A stretch of 18,815 nt of DNA from Flavobacteriaceae bacterium UBA2540 (GCA_002340765.1 DDMS01000043.1:1-18815), one strand, 5' to 3'. Counted from the stretch's first letter, positions 7,915 through 16,402 are shown. The notes: generated by a model from the letters alone, not told the origin. Translations and numbers: made by a program.

Positions 7915-7956
7915 CGATTTTGTTGGTAAAATTTTAATTGAAAAAAACTGTTGTGT

Positions 7957-8677
7957 TTATTTCAAAAATTGATCAATTCTAGAAAGTTTTAAAACCGTTT
8001 TTGCATCTTTGGATTTCAACTGTAACTTTTCATCCTCTACAATAAAGTCATAAAATTGAAATTTTTGGGGAACGAAGCCAATAATTAATCATTTCTATTT
8101 GTTGCCTGAAAGATTGTGTTTTAAAAATTCCGAATTTTTCGCCTTCAGGATAATTTCTTATTTCGAAATTGTTGTCCCATCTTAAAAAAAGCATTGCTTT
8201 TTTTTCTGGATTTAGAGAATCTGTAACATCCCTGCTATTTATGAAAGTTGAATCAATTTTCCATAATCCATATAATTTATTTACTTCTGAAGTTGGTAAT
8301 TTATCTATTCTTTCCAAGAAAAGAGTGATTTCCATTTCATCTACTTTTAGCTTACAAGTCATATTTTTTTTACTCAACTCAATTTTCATTGAATTTGTAT
8401 AATCACTAAAACCAATGTCATTTTTAATAGTCAAGATCTTTGAACTTTTTTGAAATGTCCAAGATCCAACTGAATTTTATAACCAACCATTTCCGAAAGC
8501 GTGGGTAGAATCTGGATTGAATAGCATCCAATTTAAAGCTGGTGTAATCATTTCTTCATTTTCCATTGTAACCTTTTTTACCAACCATAAACCATTTATT
8601 TGGAAATCAGATAACTCTTTCTTACATGATATAATGGTTACTAAAACCAACAAGATTAAAAATTTATTACTTTTCAT
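7957..8677 (-). pseudogene. Lipoprotein gene broken by a stop codon and a 1-nt frameshift
   Basis: From ATG 8677 the minus strand encodes a lipoprotein signal (MKSNKFLILLVLVTIISC, Cys at residue 18), then NGLWLVKKVTMENEE and HAFGNGWL. A TAA at 8479-8477 stops the frame. The same frame resumes at once (NSVGSWTFQKSSKILTIKND) and runs to a TGA at 8050-8048. Removing one base from the homopolymers at 8062-8070 (TTTTT/GGGG on the plus strand) extends it into FYDFIVEDEKLQLKSKDAK and on to TAA at 7959-7957. The intended product is about 239 residues, a lipocalin-like repeated-strand lipoprotein that I cannot assign to a named family. The start overlaps the stop of the upstream MORN gene by 11 bp, which implies translational coupling. 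Two lesions favour real decay, though sequencing error cannot be excluded. Confidence 0.75.
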
Positions 8678-9410
8678 TTTTTTTATATGTATTATTTTTT
8701 TCAATTTTTTTTTCGTCAGTAATTTCTCCATCTATATAAAATTCCCATTTACCAAATTTTTTACCATTCTTATATATTCCTTTTTCTTTCAGATTTCCTT
8801 TTAGTTCATAGAATTTTGCTGAACCATTTAAAATTCCATTTTCATAAGTAACTTCTTCAATCAAAATTCCATCACTTGAATATTTTTGAGAAATTCCATG
8901 TTTCAAGTCATTTTTATATTCTGTAATTTCAGTTGTTTTTCCATTTGGATAAAAATTGATTAATTTTCCTTCTAATTTTCCTTGATTGTAAAATTCTTCA
9001 GACATTATTTTTCCGTCTTTAAAAAAGTATTGCCACCTTCCTACCCTATTTTTTTCGATAAAAAAACCTTTTGATTGTAAAATTCCTTTTGATGAAAAAA
9101 AATGAACTTTCACGGAATCAGTTTTTTCAATAAAATTTTTGATAATTGATGGGTGTTTAGAATTTGAAAACTCATAAAACTTAAAAATGCCAATTTCTTT
9201 TCCATTTTTAAATTGACCCTCATAACGAATTTCTTGATTTGAATAGAGCTTTTTCCAAATTCCAGTTCGTCTATTTTCTGAATCAAACTGATTGATTTTT
9301 TGAGAAAAAATGCCTAATACAAAAAAAAAGAATGCAGCAAAAAATAAATATTTGAGAGATCTTTTGAACAAAATCACGGATTTAAATTTTGCGTAAAGAT
9401 ACAAATACAT
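8667..9410 (-). CDS. MORN-repeat protein (YwqK-type 'antitoxin' family)
   Basis: After an N-terminal hydrophobic segment (KYLFFAAFFFFVLGIFSQ) the protein is made of roughly seven repeats of 20-25 residues with the pattern GxWxxYyxnGki/eEyxnGk, such as GIWKKLYSN, GRWQYFFKDGK, GKLINFYPNGK and GKWEFYIDGE. Databases call this family YwqK antitoxin, but no toxin gene is present, and the signal sequence suggests export to the periplasm or outer membrane. The ATG at 9410 is taken as the conservative start (247 residues); an in-frame ATG at 9458 exists. A TATCTTTA -7-like element (9401-9394 on the minus strand) lies downstream of both, so GTG 9377 or TTG 9371, just before FKRSLKYLFF, may be the true start. 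It overlaps the broken lipoprotein gene by 11 bp. Confidence 0.82.
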   Translation of the reverse strand: MYLYLYAKFKSVILFKRSLKYLFFAAFFFFVLGIFSQKINQFDSENRRTGIWKKLYSNQEIRYEGQFKNGKEIGIFKFYEFSNSKHPSIIKNFIEKTDSVKVHFFSSKGILQSKGFFIEKNRVGRWQYFFKDGKIMSEEFYNQGKLEGKLINFYPNGKTTEITEYKNDLKHGISQKYSSDGILIEEVTYENGILNGSAKFYELKGNLKEKGIYKNGKKFGKWEFYIDGEITDEKKIEKNNTYKKNEK

Positions 9411-9558
9411 TGTAAAATTAATATTTTTAATTTTAAACACATTAAAGGTATAAGACATTTTTTTGGCATAAGAGATTCGTGAAATTCGTGTGAATTAATT
9501 TTAATATTCAAGCTAATAAAATTTAAAAAAATCACATGAATAAATCTTATGAAATGCC

Positions 9559-9566
9559 TAATTTTG
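9559..9566 (+). promoter_or_regulatory. Bacteroidota -7 promoter element for purB
   Basis: TAATTTTG matches TAnnTTTG exactly, 18 bp before ATG 9585. Its position inside the longer in-frame reading from ATG 9549 supports 9585 as the real purB start. Confidence 0.55.
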
Positions 9567-9584
9567 CAAATTATAAATAACAAT

Positions 9585-10928
9585 ATGAATTTAACCCAAC
9601 TAAATGCCATCTCACCAATTGATGGACGTTATCGAAATAAAATTTCGTCGTTAGCAAATTATTTTTCAGAAGAAGCTTTGATTAAATATCGTGTTCGAGT
9701 TGAAATTGAATATTTTATTGCACTTTGTGAAATTCCTTTGCCACAATTGGCTGATTTTGAGACGAACAATTTTGTTTATTTACACAAAATTTATAAGGAT
9801 TTCACTACAAATGACGCACAAAAAATAAAAGATATTGAGAAAATTATCAATCATGATGTAAAAGCAGTTGAGTATTTTATCAAAGAAAAATTTGATGCTT
9901 TGGGGTTAGAAAAACACAAAGAATTTATTCATTTTGGATTGACTTCACAAGACATTAATAATACTGCCATTCCACTTTCAATAAAAGAATTTTTAAAGGA
10001 AGTTTATATTCCGCATTTTAATGAGGTTTTAGAGAAATTAAAAATATTGGTTATTGAATGGAAAGAAATTTCAATGTTGGCTAGAACTCATGGTCAGCCA
10101 GCTTCTCCAACAAGACTGGGTAAAGAAATTGAGGTTTTTGTAGTTCGTTTGCAAGAACAGTTTAAACAACTTAAAAATATTCCAAATGCTGCGAAATTTG
10201 GAGGAGCCACTGGGAATTATAATGCTCATAAAGTTGCATATCCAACTATAAATTGGAAAAATTTTGGAAATAATTTTGTACAAGAAAAATTAAAATTACA
10301 TTATTCATTTCCAACAACACAAATAGAACATTATGATCATTTAGCGTCATTATTTGATGCTTTAAAAAGAATCAATACCATTATTATTGATTTAGATAGA
10401 GATTTTTGGGCCTATGTTTCTATGGATTATTTCAAGCAAAAAATCAAAGAAGGAGAAGTTGGTTCATCAGCAATGCCTCACAAAGTCAATCCGATTGATT
10501 TTGAAAATTCAGAGGGAAATTTAGGAATTGCCAATGCAATTTTTGAGCATTTATCCGCAAAATTACCTATTTCTCGTTTGCAAAGAGATTTGACTGATAG
10601 TACGGTTTTGCGAAATGTTGGTGTTCCTTTTGGTCATACAATAATTGGTTTCACTTCAACTTTGAAAGGTTTGAATAAATTATTATTGAATAAAGAGAAA
10701 TTTGAGCAAGACTTGGAGAATAATTGGGCAGTTATTGCAGAAGCAATTCAAACGATTTTAAGACGTGAAGCGTATCCAAATCCTTATGAAGCGTTGAAAG
10801 GTTTGACGAGAACCAATGAAAAAATAAATCAAAAAACGATGGCAGATTTTATAGATACTTTGGATGTTTCTTTGGAAATCAAAAAAGAATTAAAATCGAT
10901 TACACCTTCAAATTATACAGGAATATAA
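9585..10928 (+). CDS. purB: Adenylosuccinate lyase
   Basis: This cytosolic enzyme of the fumarase/aspartase superfamily releases fumarate twice in purine synthesis: from SAICAR to AICAR and from adenylosuccinate to AMP. The start is set at ATG 9585 (MNLTQLNAISPIDGRY, 447 residues) because the family begins this way and a -7 element overlaps the upstream extension to 9549. Signatures: SPIDGRY near the N-terminus, TSQD (120-123), ARTHGQPASPT (166-176) with H169, and the superfamily signature GSSAMPHKVNPIDFEN (293-308) with the catalytic serine loop. This is the E. coli-like, about 450-residue subtype. The stop codon overlaps the ATG of the next gene by one base, so the two are translated together. 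Confidence 0.96.
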   Translation: MNLTQLNAISPIDGRYRNKISSLANYFSEEALIKYRVRVEIEYFIALCEIPLPQLADFETNNFVYLHKIYKDFTTNDAQKIKDIEKIINHDVKAVEYFIKEKFDALGLEKHKEFIHFGLTSQDINNTAIPLSIKEFLKEVYIPHFNEVLEKLKILVIEWKEISMLARTHGQPASPTRLGKEIEVFVVRLQEQFKQLKNIPNAAKFGGATGNYNAHKVAYPTINWKNFGNNFVQEKLKLHYSFPTTQIEHYDHLASLFDALKRINTIIIDLDRDFWAYVSMDYFKQKIKEGEVGSSAMPHKVNPIDFENSEGNLGIANAIFEHLSAKLPISRLQRDLTDSTVLRNVGVPFGHTIIGFTSTLKGLNKLLLNKEKFEQDLENNWAVIAEAIQTILRREAYPNPYEALKGLTRTNEKINQKTMADFIDTLDVSLEIKKELKSITPSNYTGI

Positions 10929-11350
10929 TGAAAACAGAAAAAAGAGTAAAGAAAAGAGAGAAATTAATAAATAACATTCAAATCTTGTTTATTGTTTCTT
11001 GTTTATTATTTCTAAATATAGTTTCTTGTAAATCAGAATTTAAAGACAATTCAAATCTTTTTAAAGAAGGTATTTTTGAAATTCCTGCAGGAGGTAATTT
11101 TGTGAAAGAAACCATCATCAGAAAAGATAGTATTCAAATCAGTAAATACGGAAGTTCGGTTGATACGTTATCTATTAAGTGGAAAAATAATTTTTTTTAT
11201 ACATTAAAATACATCAATCCAAAAACGGATTTACAAAAAGATCCAATGTTTATTCAAATAAATAAGGTGAATGAAAATTCGTATGATTTTACAGTTAAAA
11301 TCGGATTTTCAAAATTTTCTCAAAAAGGAACTGTTTATAAAATTGAATAA
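10928..11350 (+). CDS. Small lipoprotein of the family often mislabelled 'DNA topoisomerase IV'
   Basis: This 140-residue protein has a charged N-terminus, a hydrophobic stretch (18-33) and a lipobox LNIVSC with lipidated C34. The mature part reads FKEGIFEI, IIRKDSIQIS, DTLSIKWKNNFFYTL and a closing KGTVYKIE, a small all-beta pattern. From memory this matches a Flavobacteriaceae family of about 130 residues that many database entries carry as 'DNA topoisomerase IV', a name with no sequence basis. The function is unknown. Its ATG overlaps the purB TAA by one base (TAATG), giving a translationally coupled pair. The next gene is convergent. A shorter start is possible, but the lysine-rich N-terminus is compatible with a signal peptide. 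Confidence 0.85.
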   Translation: MKTEKRVKKREKLINNIQILFIVSCLLFLNIVSCKSEFKDNSNLFKEGIFEIPAGGNFVKETIIRKDSIQISKYGSSVDTLSIKWKNNFFYTLKYINPKTDLQKDPMFIQINKVNENSYDFTVKIGFSKFSQKGTVYKIE

Positions 11351-11409
11351 ATACTTAATTTAATATTTTAAGTAATCAAAACATTGAACTAGGAATTTTG
11401 AATTTTAAA

Positions 11410-12705
11410 CTACTGAACGTATTTCGTCTTTTTCATTGTACTCAAAACAATAAACGATGCCAAGAAAAATAATGCCAAACAAAGTACACTCCATTGCATA
11501 GAATCTGTGATTGCAAATAACAATCCGTATACTAAAGTTCCTAAAACAATGGCTATTTTTTCAGTAACATCATAAAAACTAAAATAGGTTGTATGATCTT
11601 GTGTTTCTGGTAATAATTTAGAATAGGTAGATCTTGCTAAAGATTGAATGGCTCCTAAAACCAATCCCAAAACAGCGCCTAAAGAATAGAAATAAATGGC
11701 CACATTTGGCAATTCTTTGTGTAATAAAAAAGCACAAAAACACACAATCATCCAAATAAAAATAGTGATTTTTAACGCTAAAATATTTCCTTTTTTCTTA
11801 GAAATTTTGGAAAAAACATAAGCTCCTGCAATGGCTACAATTTGAATTAACAACACTGTTATGATCAAATCAATGGCTTTCAATCCTAATTCTGTAGAGC
11901 CAAAAATAGTGGCTAATAATATAATTGTTTGAACTCCAACACTTAATAAAAAAAATGAAATTAAAAATCGTTTTAATGTTGGAGATTTCATCATTTCTTT
12001 AGCTACGATTTTCAATTCCCTAAACCCTTTCCAGATATAATCTTTTTCAGGTTTTTTATGAAACACGTTGTTTGGCAATTTGCGGAATGTGATTTGCGCA
12101 AAACCCAACCACCACAAACCAACCATCACAAAAGAAATTCTTGAAGCCGTTCCAGAAGTTAATCCAAATGTTTCTGGCATTTGAATCAATATTAAATTGA
12201 TAATTAATAAAATAACGGAACCAATATATCCAAAAATAAACCCTTTTGCACTGGCACTATCTTGCTGTTCTGGATGCGCAATTTCTGGTAAATACGCATT
12301 GTAAAAAACCAAACTTGCCCAAAAACCAATACTCGCAAAAATGGTAAAAACAATTCCAACCCAAACTGTTTCAACACTGTCAAAGAAATACAAACTCATC
12401 ACTGAGATACTTCCTAAAGCACAAAAAAAGCGCATGAATTTTTTCTTACTTCCAGTATAATCAGCAATTCCAGATAAAATTGGAGAAATAAAAGCAACCA
12501 CTAAAAATGAAAAAGAAAGTGCATAACTATACAAAGTATCAGGATGCTCCCATTCCATCCAAAGGAAAGTTACAATTTCATCTTTGGTAATTGCACTATA
12601 ATATAAAGGAAAAACCGCAGTTGCAATCACCAATGAATAAACAGAATTTGCCCAATCATAAAATGCCCAACTATTGATTAATTTTTGTTCTCCTTTTTGT
12701 AACAT
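11410..12705 (-). CDS. MFS transporter, UMF1 (Atg22-like) family
   Basis: This inner-membrane transporter of about 431 residues has roughly twelve hydrophobic segments. The diagnostic N-terminal text SWAFYDWANSVYSLVIATAV and the loop ADYTGSKKKFMRFF place it in the UMF1 family, related to yeast vacuolar effluxer Atg22 and typically annotated 'MFS transporter' in Bacteroidota. Other family text is FYNAYLPEIA, LGAIQSLARSTYSKLLPE and FYDVTEKIA in the second half. The substrate is unknown; amino-acid efflux is known only for Atg22. The start is placed at ATG 12705 (MLQKGEQKLINSW) because relatives begin near that lysine-rich segment; an in-frame ATG at 12732 adds nine residues. It lies downstream of the M48 peptidase gene on the same strand with a gap of about 50-80 bp. 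Confidence 0.9.
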   Translation of the reverse strand: MLQKGEQKLINSWAFYDWANSVYSLVIATAVFPLYYSAITKDEIVTFLWMEWEHPDTLYSYALSFSFLVVAFISPILSGIADYTGSKKKFMRFFCALGSISVMSLYFFDSVETVWVGIVFTIFASIGFWASLVFYNAYLPEIAHPEQQDSASAKGFIFGYIGSVILLIINLILIQMPETFGLTSGTASRISFVMVGLWWLGFAQITFRKLPNNVFHKKPEKDYIWKGFRELKIVAKEMMKSPTLKRFLISFFLLSVGVQTIILLATIFGSTELGLKAIDLIITVLLIQIVAIAGAYVFSKISKKKGNILALKITIFIWMIVCFCAFLLHKELPNVAIYFYSLGAVLGLVLGAIQSLARSTYSKLLPETQDHTTYFSFYDVTEKIAIVLGTLVYGLLFAITDSMQWSVLCLALFFLASFIVLSTMKKTKYVQ

Positions 12706-12782
12706 ATCAGAATTTTTAAAATTAAAACCCATTCAAAAATCAACTTTTGAATAGCTCACAATATACTAAATCTTATGATATG

Positions 12783-13604
12783 TTATTTTTTTAAATTCGT
12801 TTTTTGTGCATTGAATTTTTCTGCCAATTTCATTGCTTCTGGCAAATAATTTCTCAGGCTTTCAATTCTACTCTCGTTTGATGGATGTGTACTTAAAAAC
12901 TCAGGTCCTTGCTTTCCTCCTGATAATTTACTCATTCTCTCCCAAACCTCAGCAGCTTCTTTGCCATCGTAACCAGCCATAATCATAAAAACCAATCCTA
13001 ATTTATCTGCCTCATCTTCATGTGTTCTACTAAAAGCCAACATGCCTACTTGTGAGCCAACACCGTAGGCTAAATTCCAAATCTGAGCAGTTTTTGGATC
13101 ATTACTAGAAGTTCCAATAGCAACTGCAGCTCCACCTAATTGTTGAATCTTCGATGATGACATTCGTTCTTGTCCATGTTTTGCAAATGCATGTGCGACT
13201 TCATGCCCCATAACAGCTGCAATTCCATCTTCATTGGCGCAAATAGGCATAATTCCTTTATAAAAAACGACTTTTCCTCCTGGCATACACCAAGCATTTA
13301 CGGTTTTATCTTCTACCAAATTAAACTCCCATCTATACGAATCTGCTTCTGAATTCATTCCATTTGCTCTCATAAATCGATCTACAGCTGCAGCAATATT
13401 TTTACCAACTTCTTTTACTTGATTGGTCATTTCTGCATTTGTTGAAAGTTTATTTTTTTCTAAAAAACCTTTGTACTGTGCAAAACTTGTGGGAAGTACT
13501 TCTGCATCTTTTACAAAATTCACACGTTTTCTACCAGTAATTGGTACTGTACTACAATCAACTAAAAGAAATCCAACAAATAGTAAAAGAACTAGTTTTT
13601 TCAT
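12783..13604 (-). CDS. M48 family zinc metallopeptidase lipoprotein
   Basis: This 273-residue protein has a signal peptide ending in a lipobox (LLVDC, C17), so it is likely tethered in the envelope. The M48 domain shows the zinc motif HEVAH (H134, E135, H138) with E135 as the general base. The third ligand is the Glu of the downstream EDEADKLG motif (E198), and the family STHPSNESRI element lies at 238-247. It resembles LoiP and the protease part of BepA/YfgC, which degrade or help assemble outer-membrane proteins, but lacks the TPR domain of BepA. ATG 13604 is the natural start since the signal peptide follows at once. The MFS gene lies downstream on the same strand; no functional link is apparent. 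Confidence 0.95.
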   Translation of the reverse strand: MKKLVLLLFVGFLLVDCSTVPITGRKRVNFVKDAEVLPTSFAQYKGFLEKNKLSTNAEMTNQVKEVGKNIAAAVDRFMRANGMNSEADSYRWEFNLVEDKTVNAWCMPGGKVVFYKGIMPICANEDGIAAVMGHEVAHAFAKHGQERMSSSKIQQLGGAAVAIGTSSNDPKTAQIWNLAYGVGSQVGMLAFSRTHEDEADKLGLVFMIMAGYDGKEAAEVWERMSKLSGGKQGPEFLSTHPSNESRIESLRNYLPEAMKLAEKFNAQKTNLKK

Positions 13605-13775
13605 ATTTATATATTTTTAAAATTATTTTGAAGATTTTACAAAGGAAAACGCTTTTTTAACAACTAAATTACAGATTCTTTCTTTTCAAAAAAAATAAAA
13701 CTGAATTGTTTTAGTTGAAATACGATTTAAAACCTTCATGAATGCAAAATTGTAATTTAAAATTCGGAAAATCAG

Positions 13776-13783
13776 TATATTTA
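13776..13783 (+). promoter_or_regulatory. Possible -7 element upstream of msrB
   Basis: TATATTTA is one base off TAnnTTTG, 36 bp before ATG 13820. A TTG at 13750-13752 is 23 bp upstream, slightly too far for a standard -33. If used, translation must begin at 13820, not at the longer in-frame start. Confidence 0.35.
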
Positions 13784-13819
13784 CGACTATTATCAGAAAA
13801 ACAAAAAAATATATTACTT

Positions 13820-14305
13820 ATGTATAAATTTATGGGGTTATTGGTATTCAGTCTTTTGATGAGTTGTCAAAGCAAAGCGCAAACAAATACTGAACAAAAA
13901 AAAACCTACAAAATCGAAAAATCAGACGCAGAATGGAAAAAGATTTTATCGCCAATGGAATATTATGTGTTGCGTGAAGCTGGCACTGAAAGAGCTTTTT
14001 CAAGTCCGTTAAATAATAATAAAGAGAAAGGAACGTATGTTTGTGCGGCATGTAAAACGCCTTTGTATGAATCCAAATACAAATACGATTCTGGTTCAGG
14101 TTGGCCCTCTTTTGATAGAGGAATTACAAAAAATATAGAACTAGATGTGGATTATAAAATTGGCTATGAACGCACTGAACTCAAATGCAATACTTGTGGC
14201 AGTCATTTAGGACATTCTTTTGATGATGGTCCTCAAAAAACCACTGGAAAACGTCATTGTATTAATGGTGTAGCCTTGACATTTATTCCTGATAAAAAAG
14301 AATAA
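13820..14305 (+). CDS. msrB: Peptide-methionine (R)-S-oxide reductase MsrB, lipoprotein form
   Basis: This protein reduces methionine-R-sulfoxide in oxidised proteins. The start at ATG 13820 gives 161 residues with a clean lipoprotein signal (MYKFMGLLVFSLLMSC, C16); an in-frame upstream extension to 13742 would bury that signal. The catalytic domain has two zinc CxxC pairs, C75/C78 (CAAC) and C123/C126 (CNTC), the substrate loop SGSGWPSF (91-98), GSHLGHSFDDGP (127-138) and the catalytic Cys C147 in RHCING. No second resolving Cys is evident near residues 90-100, so recycling may use another thiol. The lipobox indicates an envelope location, where electrons would have to come from a periplasmic thioredoxin system. 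It lies upstream of the DinB-like gene, 40 bp apart. Confidence 0.94.
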   Translation: MYKFMGLLVFSLLMSCQSKAQTNTEQKKTYKIEKSDAEWKKILSPMEYYVLREAGTERAFSSPLNNNKEKGTYVCAACKTPLYESKYKYDSGSGWPSFDRGITKNIELDVDYKIGYERTELKCNTCGSHLGHSFDDGPQKTTGKRHCINGVALTFIPDKKE

Positions 14306-14345
14306 AAAAACTGGTATTCAATAACTTAACAAAAAATTTTGAGTC

Positions 14346-14855
14346 ATGGATAAATTAGCAATTGCCGATTTAATAGAAGAAAAATACCAAGTATTGTTTG
14401 ATTGGCTCAATCAACAACCTGCTGAAAATTGGGAAACTGGTCCTGAAGGAAAATGGACAACAAGCCAGCATATTTTGCATTTGGTAAATAGTTTGCAATT
14501 ATTGAACAATGCTTTGAGTTATCCACGATTTTTTTTGAAATACAAATTTGGTTTGAGCAACAGACCTTCAAGAAGTTACGAAGAAGTTGTAAAAAAATAC
14601 CAAGAAAAACTAGAAGAAAATAAAGATAAAACTATTGCATTTAATGAAAATTTAAAAAGTCCATTACTCAAAGATAGACCTCGTTTGCTAACTAGACTAC
14701 AAATCCAATATAAAAAATCGCAGTATAAAACTCGTAAAATAAGTGATGTCAATTTGGATACTCTTGTCATTCCTGATCCTTTAATGGGGAAAATGACTGT
14801 TAAAGAATTAATTATGTGGGCAGCATATCATACAGAACATCACACCACATTTTAA
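14346..14855 (+). CDS. DinB-fold protein, probably shortened at the C-terminus
   Basis: This 169-residue protein fits the DinB/YfiT-like four-helix-bundle superfamily, whose members bind a metal through three His and often act as thiol-dependent transferases. Metal-ligand candidates are the His in SQHILHLVNS (H42, H45) and the C-terminal HTEHH (162-166). GPEGKWTTSQHILHL is the usual N-terminal motif. The frame stops right after HTEHHTTF. Adding one A at about 14850 would let it run on as ILKNLY and end in TAA at about 14869, which is the sort of tail this family normally has. So a one-base deletion has probably trimmed about five residues while leaving the metal site. It precedes ffh by 129 bp; the substrate is unknown. 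Confidence 0.85.
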   Translation: MDKLAIADLIEEKYQVLFDWLNQQPAENWETGPEGKWTTSQHILHLVNSLQLLNNALSYPRFFLKYKFGLSNRPSRSYEEVVKKYQEKLEENKDKTIAFNENLKSPLLKDRPRLLTRLQIQYKKSQYKTRKISDVNLDTLVIPDPLMGKMTVKELIMWAAYHTEHHTTF

Positions 14856-14951
14856 AAAATTTATATTAAAAAATCTATTTTTGGTTGATTTCAAGCAATA
14901 ATTTCTTGAATAAAAATCAATCATTCCACAAATTGAATCGTCATGAATTGT

Positions 14952-14959
14952 TATATTTG
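14952..14959 (+). promoter_or_regulatory. Bacteroidota promoter for ffh
   Basis: TATATTTG matches the TAnnTTTG -7 element exactly and lies 25 bp before the ffh ATG. A TTG at 14933-14935 is 16 bp upstream, close to the usual -33 position. Confidence 0.6.
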
Positions 14960-14984
14960 TGGCTCTTAAAAAAGGAAGTAACCT

Positions 14985-16313
14985 ATGTTTAGTAATTTAA
15001 GTGATAAATTAGATAAAGCCTTACAAACGCTCAAAGGGCATGGAAAAATAACCGAAATTAACGTAGCAGAAACCCTCAAAGAAGTTCGAAGAGCTTTGCT
15101 TGATGCGGATGTTAATTTCAAAATTGCCAAAGAATTTACGAAAAACGTTCAAACCAAAGCTATTGGTCAAAATGTATTGACAACCCTGAATCCAGGGCAG
15201 TTGATGGTAAAATTGGTCAAAGATGAATTGACTGCGTTGATGGGTGGTGAAACTGTTGGTATAAATTTAGGAGGTTCTCCAACCGTTATTTTGATGTCAG
15301 GTTTACAAGGTTCTGGAAAAACTACTTTTTCTGGAAAACTGGCAAATTACTTAAAAACAAAAAAAACAAAACAAGTACTTTTAGTAGGTTGTGATGTGTA
15401 TAGACCTGCTGCCATCAAACAATTACAAGTAGTTGGAGCGCAAGTTGGCGTGGAAGTATATGCTGAAATTGATACTAAAAATCCTGTTGAAATTTCGTTA
15501 AATGCCATCAAATATGCGAAAGAAAATGGCAAAAATGTAGTCATCATTGATACTGCTGGACGTTTGGCTGTGGATGAAGCTATGATGACTGAAATTTCGA
15601 ACATTCATAAAGCTGTAAAACCTCAAGAAACTCTGTTTGTAGTAGATTCTATGACAGGTCAAGATGCTGTAAATACGGCAAAAGCATTCAACGATATTCT
15701 GAATTTTGACGGAGTTGTATTGACCAAATTAGATGGTGATACCAGAGGTGGAGCTGCGTTATCAATCAAATCTGTAGTAGATAAGCCTATCAAATTTATT
15801 GGAACTGGCGAAAAAATGGATGCGATTGATGTGTTTTATCCAGATAGGATGGCTGATCGTATTTTGGGAATGGGAGATGTTATTTCGTTGGTAGAACGTG
15901 CTCAAGATCAATATGATGAGGAAGAAGCCCGAAAACTACAAAAGAAAATTGCCAAAAACCAGTTTGGTTTTGATGATTTTTTAACCCAAATTCAGCAAAT
16001 CAAAAAAATGGGAAGCATGAAAGATTTGGTTGGGATGATTCCTGGAGCTGGAAAAGCGATGAAAGAAATTGATATTGACGACAATGCTTTCAAAGGAATT
16101 GAGGCTATAATTCATTCCATGACTCCATCAGAAAGAAGCACTCCTTCTTTAATTGATGTTAACAGAAAAAAAAGAATTGCCAAAGGTTCAGGAACTAGTA
16201 TCCAAGAAGTAAATCAATTGATGAAACAATTTGAGCAAATGAGCAAAATGATGAAAATGATGCAAGGTGGGGGTAGCAAAAAAATGATGCAAATGATGCA
16301 AGGGATGAAATAA
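14985..16313 (+). CDS. ffh: Signal recognition particle protein Ffh
   Basis: This 442-residue GTPase binds 4.5S RNA and the signal sequences of nascent membrane proteins and hands the ribosome to FtsY. The N-terminal helical domain (1-90, EVRRALLDADVNF) is followed by the G domain: P-loop GLQGSGKTT (106-114), DTAGR (189-193) and TKLDGDTRGG (247-256). The C-terminal M domain begins at about 320. Its RNA-binding helix contains MTPSERSTPSLI, then RKKRIAKGSGTS. The tail (about 415-442) is strongly Met-rich (MMKMMQGG and similar), forming the flexible signal-peptide groove. Length is normal. ATG 14985 has a GGAAG purine stretch just upstream and its own promoter. folD follows 89 bp downstream. Confidence 0.97.
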   Translation: MFSNLSDKLDKALQTLKGHGKITEINVAETLKEVRRALLDADVNFKIAKEFTKNVQTKAIGQNVLTTLNPGQLMVKLVKDELTALMGGETVGINLGGSPTVILMSGLQGSGKTTFSGKLANYLKTKKTKQVLLVGCDVYRPAAIKQLQVVGAQVGVEVYAEIDTKNPVEISLNAIKYAKENGKNVVIIDTAGRLAVDEAMMTEISNIHKAVKPQETLFVVDSMTGQDAVNTAKAFNDILNFDGVVLTKLDGDTRGGAALSIKSVVDKPIKFIGTGEKMDAIDVFYPDRMADRILGMGDVISLVERAQDQYDEEEARKLQKKIAKNQFGFDDFLTQIQQIKKMGSMKDLVGMIPGAGKAMKEIDIDDNAFKGIEAIIHSMTPSERSTPSLIDVNRKKRIAKGSGTSIQEVNQLMKQFEQMSKMMKMMQGGGSKKMMQMMQGMK

Positions 16314-16331
16314 TTGCCTCAAGGTTTAGGA

Positions 16332-16352
16332 TTCAAAGTTCAAAGTTCAAAG
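16332..16352 (+). repeat. Three tandem copies of the heptamer TTCAAAG
   Basis: TTCAAAG occurs three times in a row without interruption in the ffh-folD spacer, followed by a degenerate TTTAAG and then ATTCGTAATTCATGATTCATAA, itself built of ATTC/ATTCAT units. No hairpin or terminator is obvious. Confidence 0.7.
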
Positions 16353-16402
16353 TTTAAGATTTGAAATTCGTAATTCATGATTCATAATTTTTAATTAAAT
16401 AA

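Noticed and set aside
8667..9410. Toxin-antitoxin locus suggested by the YwqK family name
   Set aside because: No toxin-like neighbour is present; the product has a signal segment and MORN repeats, and the family name alone is not evidence.
11352..11374. A/T-only hairpin TACTTAA...TTAAGTA between convergent lipoprotein and MFS genes
   Set aside because: The 7-bp stem has almost no G/C and a 9-nt loop, too weak to call a terminator.
12731..12752. ATTCAAAA...TTTTGAAT inverted repeat downstream of the M48 gene
   Set aside because: The 8-bp A/T-rich stem has no following U tract and overlaps the possible upstream MFS start, so termination or regulation is not supported.
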